64,000 nt of DNA, taken from the NCBI RefSeq assembly GCF_900101965.1, contig NZ_FNAP01000003.1, positions 1 through 64,000 on the forward strand, given 5' to 3'. Origin of the DNA: Rhodospira trueperi. Its GTDB lineage: Bacteria; Pseudomonadota; Alphaproteobacteria; Rhodospirillales; Rhodospirillaceae. Shown in pieces: positions 58,549-64,000 of the stretch. Position 1 is the stretch's first letter, and each line of letters starts with the position of its first letter. Position numbers and translations under genes: made by a program. Below the pieces are notes generated by a model. It ran no database searches and was not told the DNA's origin. It saw only the letters and a list, made by a program, of their open reading frames with translations.

Positions 58549-59712
58549 TTATTCCACCAGGGTCCAGTCGCCGCCCTGGATTTCCAGCATGCGGAAGGCG
58601 GACAGGTCCAGGCCCAGGTGATCGTCGGCGCTCATGTTGACCTCGCCGGCGGTGCCGATGAAGCCGCTGATGCCCTCCAGGGCCTCACGCACGGCAGCCG
58701 GGTCAGCGCTACCGGCGGCCTCGACGGCGGCCTTGTACATCATCAGGCCGTCGTAGGCATGGCCCCCGAACGTGGACACGGAGCCCGCGCCGTACTCCGC
58801 CTCATACGTGGTCATGTACCCCATGACGATCGGCCGCTGCAGGTCGTCCATCGGCAGCTTCTCGGCCACCAGCAGCGCGGCGGCGGGCAGACGCACACCC
58901 TCGGCCGCCTCGCCGGCCAGTTCGATGAACTTCTTCGAGGCCACACCGTGCGACTGGTAGAGCGGCACCTCGAAGCCGAGCTGGGCAAAGTTCTTGGTGA
59001 CGATGGCCGGCCCCTGACCGAAGCCCGGGTTGACCACAGCCTCAAGGCCCTCGGTGTTCTTGATCTTGGTCAACTGGGCGACCATGTCGGTGTCCGACGG
59101 GGCGTAGGTCTCGTCGGCGACGATCTCAATGTCGTACTCCGGCGCCACCTCAAGGCACTGGGCGCGCATGGACTTGCCGAAGCCGCCGGTGCCGGAAATC
59201 AGGCCGACGTTGGAGATGCCGCGCGCCTGCATGTCCTCGAAGATCTTGCCGCAGGCCATGCGGTCGGTGTGCGGGGTCTTGAACACCCAGGGTTTGACCG
59301 GGTCGATGATGACCACGCCGCCGGCGAACGAGATGAACGGAATCTCGGCCCGCTCGACCAGGGGAATGACGGCCATGGTCGTGCCGGTGGTGGAGCCGCC
59401 CAGGATGACGTCGACCTCGTCCTCCTCCAGCAGGCGCTTGGCGAAGGTGCGCGCCTTGTTGGCGTCGCCGCCGGTGTCGTAGTGGATCAGTTCCAGCTGA
59501 CGGCCCACCAGTCCGCCGGCGCCGTTGATGCGCGCGATGTACATCTCCAGCGTCTTCAGTTCCGGGTCGCCCAGGAACGACGCCGGCCCGGTCACGGCCA
59601 GAAACGAGCCGATGCGGATGGGGTCGTCCTGCGCGACTGCCGGCGCGGTGCCACCCAGCGCGAACACCGCCACCGTGGCGGCCAGAAGCCCCTTGGTCAT
59701 CCGTTTGAACAT
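58549..59712 (-). CDS. livJ: Periplasmic branched-chain amino-acid-binding protein
   Basis: Binding protein of 387 residues (Leu/Ile/Val-binding, type 1 periplasmic fold). The signal peptide spans about 1-26 (ending AVA-QDD). Typical parts are IRIGSFLAVTGPASFLGDPELK, ARTFAKRLLEEDEVDVILGGSTTG and the GGHAYDGLMMYKAAVEAAG end. GGGGAGGA stands seven bases before ATG 59712. First gene of the liv operon; amides or other small amino acids are also possible ligands. Confidence 0.92.
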   Translation of the reverse strand: MFKRMTKGLLAATVAVFALGGTAPAVAQDDPIRIGSFLAVTGPASFLGDPELKTLEMYIARINGAGGLVGRQLELIHYDTGGDANKARTFAKRLLEEDEVDVILGGSTTGTTMAVIPLVERAEIPFISFAGGVVIIDPVKPWVFKTPHTDRMACGKIFEDMQARGISNVGLISGTGGFGKSMRAQCLEVAPEYDIEIVADETYAPSDTDMVAQLTKIKNTEGLEAVVNPGFGQGPAIVTKNFAQLGFEVPLYQSHGVASKKFIELAGEAAEGVRLPAAALLVAEKLPMDDLQRPIVMGYMTTYEAEYGAGSVSTFGGHAYDGLMMYKAAVEAAGSADPAAVREALEGISGFIGTAGEVNMSADDHLGLDLSAFRMLEIQGGDWTLVE

Positions 59713-60390
59713 GAAACCGTCCTCCCCTGTTGTTCGGCCTGCAAGGCCGTCTTGCTTGATCCGGTGATGTCCGTTCGGTCGGCGCCCCTCGGCCCGGAAC
59801 GCGTCGCCCGGGCCCAATCACGCCTGGATGGGCGGGACCTTAGCCGAAAGCGATCAGGACCGAAACCGAAACGTCATCGTGTGAGTCACCCCCATGACGG
59901 AGACAAGACCATAACGGTTTGATGGGTTTGCGCAAAGCCCCGACGGAGGATCTCGGACCCCGGATCCGGGACCCAGGCCAGAGTCGTGAACAGGACCCGG
60001 GGGTCTGGAGGCGCCAGGGTTCCGAACCCGAATGAGGATCCGTTTCAGACCACCCTTTACCTACCGTTGGAGAACCCTCGACCGCCGCGCTCCCGTCGGA
60101 ATGACGTTCTTTCGAGGCGATGGCGTCATCCTGAACACCCTAAGGGCGCGGAAGTTCTCCCTCGACGGGCTGCGGTCCTCACCCTTGTGATTTTTCGATC
60201 CCCCGAGGTCGGAGCCGTGGTGGAGGCCAGGGGAAATTGACTTCCCCCAAACGCCGGCCTAGCTTGAGACATCGTGGGCGGCGTGCCCCGATCACCCGAC
60301 GAAACGACCCGTCCCGTCCGGTCGCCCGTGCGCGACGCGTTTTCGTGCGGCCAGGACCGGGAAGGCGGCCCCTCAGGCGGATGCCAACCC
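59713..60390. other. Intergenic region upstream of the liv operon
   Basis: About 680 bases without a supported gene. It holds the liv promoter region (minus strand) and, further right, the upstream region of the HigA-like gene. Notable are TTTGCGCAAA (59927-59936) inside GGG-TTTGCGCAAA-G-CCC, and CCCGGATCCGGG (about 59958-59969), both perfect palindromes that might be operators. No tRNA was recognised. Confidence 0.5.
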
Positions 60391-60696
60391 ATGGCCCATC
60401 GCGACAGCTCCCAGCATCCCGGTACCGTGCTGCGTAAGCGGTTCATGGCGCCCAACGGCCTCGACGCGGATCGTGTGGCCGCCGACCTGGGCGTGCCGGT
60501 CAGCCGGCTGCAGGACGTGCTGTCCGGGCAGCGCTCGATCAGCGCCGACATGGCGCTGCGGCTTGGGCGTTATTTCGGCACCTCGCCGCTGTACTGGATG
60601 AACCTGCAAAGCCGCTTCGACCTGCATGTCACCGGCAAGGTCATGGCCGGCGACATCGAACGCGAGGTGCGGCCATTCCCGCAGCGGGTGGCGTGA
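60391..60696 (+). CDS. HigA-type XRE-family regulator (orphan antitoxin-like)
   Basis: Small HTH protein of about 101 residues. It resembles HigA antitoxins of the VapI/HigA subfamily: HPGTVLRKRFM, GLDADRVAADLGVPVSRLQDVLSGQRSISADMALRLGRYFG (quoted in part: LGVPVSRLQDVLSGQRSI), TSPLYWMNLQSRFDL. No HigB toxin gene lies on either side: upstream is non-coding and downstream is the convergent C39-like gene. It may be a solitary regulator. The start at 60391 (MAHRDSSQHPG) gives the family length; the frame is open to 60274. Confidence 0.8.
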   Translation: MAHRDSSQHPGTVLRKRFMAPNGLDADRVAADLGVPVSRLQDVLSGQRSISADMALRLGRYFGTSPLYWMNLQSRFDLHVTGKVMAGDIEREVRPFPQRVA

Positions 60697-60715
60697 GGCC
60701 GAGCCGCGTCACCAT

Positions 60716-61183
60716 TCATCGACGGGCCGCATCAGCCACGATCACATCCCCGGCCCAGAACAGCGCGAGGTCGCCCTCCGTCAGGTCCAGGTGCCGGGGC
60801 GGATCGGCCGCCGGGTCGCCTTCGTCGCGCAGGCGGGCGAGGTCCGGCCCCTGACCGGGCGCCGGGCGCGCCGGCTCCAGCGCGTCCAGAATGGCGGTGG
60901 CCCCGTCCCGGAAGATGAGCAGCGCCGGCAGCGCGGGCGCGACGACCCCGAGATCCCGCCATGACAGCCGCGCGTGGCACGCGTTCAGGCCCAGGTCATC
61001 GGCCACAGCCAGCACGGTGCGCAGGCAAAAGCCGTCGCCGACAATGCCGTGGGCGTGCGCCAGGACCTCGCGATCCCCGCCCAACCCGTGGGCGGCGGCG
61101 ATCAGCAGCAGACGGTCCAGGAAGCACCCGTTGACCGGTGGCACGTCGGAGGGCGCGGCGGCGGCGCCGGAAGGCTGTTCCAT
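60716..61183 (-). CDS. Stand-alone peptidase C39-like domain protein
   Basis: Protein of about 155 residues that resembles the N-terminal C39-like domain of type I secretion ABC transporters. In NGCFLDRLLLIAAAHG a Cys lies 12 residues before the HG, the same spacing as the catalytic Cys in C39 peptidases. In the later strand (LPALLIFRDGATAILDA) the catalytic His is missing, so it is probably not a protease. No ABC transporter or substrate gene is attached. It may be a decayed remnant or a substrate-binding module. The start at ATG 61183 is uncertain; a TTG at 61219 is also open. Confidence 0.55.
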   Translation of the reverse strand: MEQPSGAAAAPSDVPPVNGCFLDRLLLIAAAHGLGGDREVLAHAHGIVGDGFCLRTVLAVADDLGLNACHARLSWRDLGVVAPALPALLIFRDGATAILDALEPARPAPGQGPDLARLRDEGDPAADPPRHLDLTEGDLALFWAGDVIVADAARR

Positions 61184-61231
61184 GTCGGCGGATATGGCGA
61201 AGCCGCCGGGGTGATGCAAGCGAAACCGCCG

Positions 61232-62383
61232 TCAACCGGTCCGCCCGGCCAGCGCACCGCCCAGCCGCACCGCCGTCATCAGACGCATCGCCGCCCGTTC
61301 GATCAGGCCCGACGCGTCGGCCATGGCCTCGGCCAGGGTCATCGGGCGGTCGACCACGGGCACGACCAGGGACAGCCCCGCCGCGACGAACGCGGCCGCG
61401 TCCCCTTCGACGGACCCCGCCAGGGCGACCGTCGGCACCCCGCCGGCGCGCGCCATGCGGGCGACGCTGACCGGCACCTTGCCGACCAACGACTGGGCAT
61501 CCAGCCGCCCCTCGCCGGTGATGACCAGATCGGCACCAGCGATCCGGGCCTCAAGGTCGGCCAGGCCGGCGATCAGGGAAAAGCCGTCGCGGGTCTCCGC
61601 GTCCAGGATCGAACGCAACAAATAGCCGATGCCGCCAGCGGCGCCACTGCCGGCGGCGTCCCGCACATCCCGCCCCGTCGTTTCGACGACCAAGTTGGAA
61701 AAGCGGCCCATGGCGGCCTCGAAGGCGGCGATCTCGTCCTCCGCAACGCCCTTCTGCGGGCCGAAGACGGCAACGGCTCCCTTGGGACCCAACAGCGGGC
61801 TCGACACGTCCGACGCGATGGTCAGGCGCGCCCGCCGCGCCCGCGCATCCAGGCCGGACAGATCGATGGCGGCGATGCGCCCCAACGTGCCGCCCGCGCC
61901 CCGCACCGCGCGCCCCTCGGCGTCCAGAAACCGCGCTCCCAGGGCGGCCAGCAGCCCGGTGCCGGCATCGACGGTGGCACTGCCGCCGAGTCCCAGGATC
62001 ACCTGCTCGGCGCCGCGATCCAGGGCGTCGCGGATCAGGTCCCCGGTGCCATGGCTGGAGGCCGCGTGGGGATCAAGCGTCGCGCCCATCAGCGGCAGAC
62101 CGGAGGCCGCCGCCATCTCGATCACCGCGAGGCGCCGCCCGGGAACCCAGGCATAGGAGGCACTGACCGGCCGGTCCAGCGGGTCCCGTGCGGTGACGGT
62201 CACGATCTCGCCGCCCAGCACGGCATGAAGTGCCGCCACCGTCCCCTCGCCGCCGTCGGCCAGCGGGACCAGGACGGCGTCGACGGCCCCCCCGGCCCGG
62301 CCCAGGCCGGACTCGATGGCGCGGGCGACCTGTAGGCTGGTGGCGGAACCCTTGAAGGAATCCGGCGCGATCACGACCCGCAT
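61232..62383 (-). CDS. glxK: Glycerate kinase (GarK/GlxK family)
   Basis: Glycerate 2-kinase of 383 residues. It phosphorylates D-glycerate, feeding glyoxylate and sugar-acid carbon into glycolysis. Typical parts are the start MRVVIAPDSFKGSATS, PLADGGEGTV, IEMAAASGL, ILGLGGSATVDAGTGLL, FGPQKG and TGEGRLDAQSLVGKVP. The full family length is present. It lies between the C39-like gene (49 bases away) and mtnP on the same strand, so cotranscription is likely. Confidence 0.94.
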   Translation of the reverse strand: MRVVIAPDSFKGSATSLQVARAIESGLGRAGGAVDAVLVPLADGGEGTVAALHAVLGGEIVTVTARDPLDRPVSASYAWVPGRRLAVIEMAAASGLPLMGATLDPHAASSHGTGDLIRDALDRGAEQVILGLGGSATVDAGTGLLAALGARFLDAEGRAVRGAGGTLGRIAAIDLSGLDARARRARLTIASDVSSPLLGPKGAVAVFGPQKGVAEDEIAAFEAAMGRFSNLVVETTGRDVRDAAGSGAAGGIGYLLRSILDAETRDGFSLIAGLADLEARIAGADLVITGEGRLDAQSLVGKVPVSVARMARAGGVPTVALAGSVEGDAAAFVAAGLSLVVPVVDRPMTLAEAMADASGLIERAAMRLMTAVRLGGALAGRTG

Positions 62384-62431
62384 GGCGGCGCTGCCTTTCC
62401 CCGGTGCCGACCGACCGGCCCGTCGGGCCGC

Positions 62432-63316
62432 TTACGCCAGCACCCGCCCGGCAACCGCGTCCAACTTGGCCAGCATGCCCGGGTCTCGGACGTCCGGATG
62501 GGTGATGAGCGCGGTCTCCAGGGCCGCGTGACACCCCCGATCACAGGCCGTCGTCCGGCCCGACAGACGCGGCGCCACTGCCTTGACCAAGGCACGGCCC
62601 TTCTCGGCGTTGTCCATCAGAACCTTGATGATGGCATCCACGGTGACGTGGTCGTGGTGGGGGTGCCAACAGTCGTAATCCGTCACCATGGCAACCGTGC
62701 AGTAGCACATCTCGGCCTCGCGGGCGAGCTTCGCCTCCGGCATGTTGGTCATGCCGATCACGTCGCAGCCCCAGGCGCGGTAGAGTTCGCTTTCGGCCCG
62801 GGTCGAGAACTGCGGCCCTTCCATCACCAGATAGGTGCCGCCGCGCTGATGCGGAATGTCGAGGTCGCGGCAGGCTTGCTCCACGGCGTCGCCCACCCGG
62901 CCACAGGTGGGGTGGGCCATGGAGACATGGGCCACCATACCCTCTCCGAAAAAGCTCTTTTCGCGGGCGAAGGTACGGTCGATGAATTGATCGACGATCA
63001 CGAACGTGCCCGGCGGCAGGTCGGCGTCCAGCGAACCGACCGCCGAGACCGACAGGATCTCCGTCACCCCGGCGCGCTTCAGGGCGTCGATGTTGGCGCG
63101 ATAGTTCAGGCCCGACGGCGGAATCCGGTGGCCCCGTCCGTGTCGGGGCAGGAACACCATGGGCTGGCCGTCGAGATCGCCGAACAGCATCTGGTCGGAC
63201 GGCGTGCCAAAGGGCGAGTCCATGGTTTCCCATCTGGTGTCGGTCAGCCCATCGATCTCGTATAGACCTGATCCGCCAATGACGCCGATGACCGGTGTGC
63301 CGCTATTGTTCGTCAT
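62432..63316 (-). CDS. mtnP: S-methyl-5'-thioadenosine phosphorylase
   Basis: MTA phosphorylase of 294 residues. It cleaves methylthioadenosine, the by-product of polyamine synthesis, to adenine and methylthioribose-1-phosphate. Evidence: IGVIGGSGLYEIDGL (phosphate site), FLPRHGRGHRIPPSGLNYRANI in part (PRHGRGH), SVSAVGSL, MEGPQFSTRAES, GMTNMPEAKLAREAEMCY and TDYDCW. This is the MtnP rather than the purine nucleoside form. GGGAGAG precedes the ATG. The rest of the salvage pathway is not in the window. Confidence 0.94.
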   Translation of the reverse strand: MTNNSGTPVIGVIGGSGLYEIDGLTDTRWETMDSPFGTPSDQMLFGDLDGQPMVFLPRHGRGHRIPPSGLNYRANIDALKRAGVTEILSVSAVGSLDADLPPGTFVIVDQFIDRTFAREKSFFGEGMVAHVSMAHPTCGRVGDAVEQACRDLDIPHQRGGTYLVMEGPQFSTRAESELYRAWGCDVIGMTNMPEAKLAREAEMCYCTVAMVTDYDCWHPHHDHVTVDAIIKVLMDNAEKGRALVKAVAPRLSGRTTACDRGCHAALETALITHPDVRDPGMLAKLDAVAGRVLA

Positions 63317-63457
63317 GCCCTGTCTCTCCCGGGGTGAAGATCGGGCGGCATCCTAGAGCAAGTGACGCGCGAATGGAATCGCGGACCTTTTTCGTCCGAC
63401 GACCCGAAAACCGTTCCTCATCAGCCGGTTGATGGCATGAAACCGAGGCGCCGGACA

Positions 63458-63928
63458 TCAAATCGCGAAGTCGGCGGGACCATCGCGGACGGCCCGCACG
63501 CCGCTCTCCCTGGCCCGGCGACACAGGTCCTCCACCGTCAGGGTGTCCAGGTGGGCCTGTAGCGCGCGCTCGGCCGCCTCCGCCAGCGGCGCGATGACGG
63601 CCCGTTCCAGATCGGATGAAAGGGCCGGTCCCGCCGCCTCGGGCACGGCGCCGTCGCCGTCGCCGTCAAGACCGTCAAGGGCCTGGACGATCTCTCCGAC
63701 CCCGATGCGCCGACGTTCCCGGGCCAGTCGGTAGCCGCCCCGGGGCCCGCGCTGCGCCACGAGCACGCCGGCCCGGACCAGGGCCTGAAACGTGTTTTCG
63801 AGAGAGCGGCGCGGCACGCCCACCCGATCGGCGACCTCCGCCCCACGCACTGGCGCCGCCCCGCCATGGAAGGCGATATCCAGCACGGCCTCCATGGCGA
63901 TGCGGTGGCGTTGGGGAATGCGGATCAT
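63458..63928 (-). CDS. Rrf2-family transcriptional regulator lacking the cluster cysteines
   Basis: DNA-binding regulator of 156 residues with an Rrf2 winged helix. Family phrases are AMEAVLDIAFHGG, VPRRSLENTFQALVRAGVLVAQRGPRGGYRLAR and IGVGEIVQALDG. Unlike IscR and NsrR it has only one Cys (in LCRRA), so it cannot hold the usual [2Fe-2S] cluster and may sense something else. The start at 63928 (MIRIPQRHR) gives the family's usual N-terminus; the frame remains open to the left end of the neighbouring sequence. Its targets are unknown. Confidence 0.85.
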   Translation of the reverse strand: MIRIPQRHRIAMEAVLDIAFHGGAAPVRGAEVADRVGVPRRSLENTFQALVRAGVLVAQRGPRGGYRLARERRRIGVGEIVQALDGLDGDGDGAVPEAAGPALSSDLERAVIAPLAEAAERALQAHLDTLTVEDLCRRARESGVRAVRDGPADFAI

Positions 63929-64000
63929 GCGGGTGGGCTCCGGAGGCGTCGGCGGGGGCGGGGGCGAGCGGCGGCGACACGTGAGGCACATAGGCCCGCG

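Noticed and set aside
59986-60240. Short plus-strand frame upstream of the HigA-like gene, as a possible HigB toxin
   Set aside because: The sequence has none of the RelE/HigB features and no good start site; it looks like non-coding DNA.

Overview
The window is high-GC (about two thirds G+C by eye), densely coded chromosomal DNA from an alphaproteobacterium, most likely of the Rhodospirillales. Reasons: the very large (about 1,600-residue) NAD-specific glutamate dehydrogenase; the Aap-type amino-acid transporter; GapR (DUF2312); an RpoH of alphaproteobacterial layout; the ybjN-proC pair; a cytochrome c'-type protein; and a homodimeric pyruvate:ferredoxin oxidoreductase beside a GltD-like partner. 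The order-level placement is inference. I found 47 well-supported protein genes, 3 weaker or very short coding candidates, one frameshifted gene, and no tRNA, rRNA or CRISPR array.

Layout. 0.6-8.7 kb: secreted M23 endopeptidase, leuC (without leuD), giant glutamate dehydrogenase. 8.7-14.1 kb: lipoprotein plus DUF3137 pair, thrB-rnhA, ada-DMT exporter. 14.4-23.8 kb: polyamine aminotransferase and putrescine-type binding protein, then a redox operon (FAD/Fe-S oxidoreductase, pyruvate:ferredoxin oxidoreductase) and an M20 deacylase. 23.9-25.8 kb: a gene-poor, partly AT-rich patch with a frameshifted Cys-rich exported protein, a fold-back repeat, a 68-residue membrane protein, strong hairpins and a 24-codon ORF whose ribosome-binding site lies in a hairpin. 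25.8-31.3 kb: aap transporter operon with two tandem binding-protein genes and a candidate sigma-54 promoter. 31.6-33.0 kb: rpoH with a long leader. 33.0-35.5 kb: cytochrome c'-like gene whose 3' end was duplicated around an inserted palindromic element, and a seven-repeat secreted protein. 35.5-42.3 kb: choline/betaine transporter, AhpD-like protein, mtgA and two unknowns. 42.6-50 kb: CheB-CheR-PAS-kinase fusion, NaChBac/NavAb-type sodium channel, gapR, hydrolase, phoU. 50-54.6 kb: a soluble FtsK-type translocase, PAS protein, proC, ybjN. 55-59.7 kb: complete livFGMHJ operon. 60.4-63.9 kb: orphan HigA-like regulator, C39-like domain protein, glycerate kinase, MTA phosphorylase, Rrf2 regulator.

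Taken together the genes point to a nitrogen- and amino-acid-scavenging lifestyle: four uptake systems or parts of systems (Aap, Liv, Cho, polyamine), glutamate and polyamine catabolism, and low-potential pyruvate/ferredoxin chemistry. I do not see one contiguous, clearly undescribed multi-gene system. The best candidates for new biology are the possible type I toxin/antisense-like module at about 25.44-25.66 kb, the seven-repeat ECDDPRF protein, the FtsK without membrane segments, and the composite palindromic elements, one of which carries a 38-bp duplication of a gene end.
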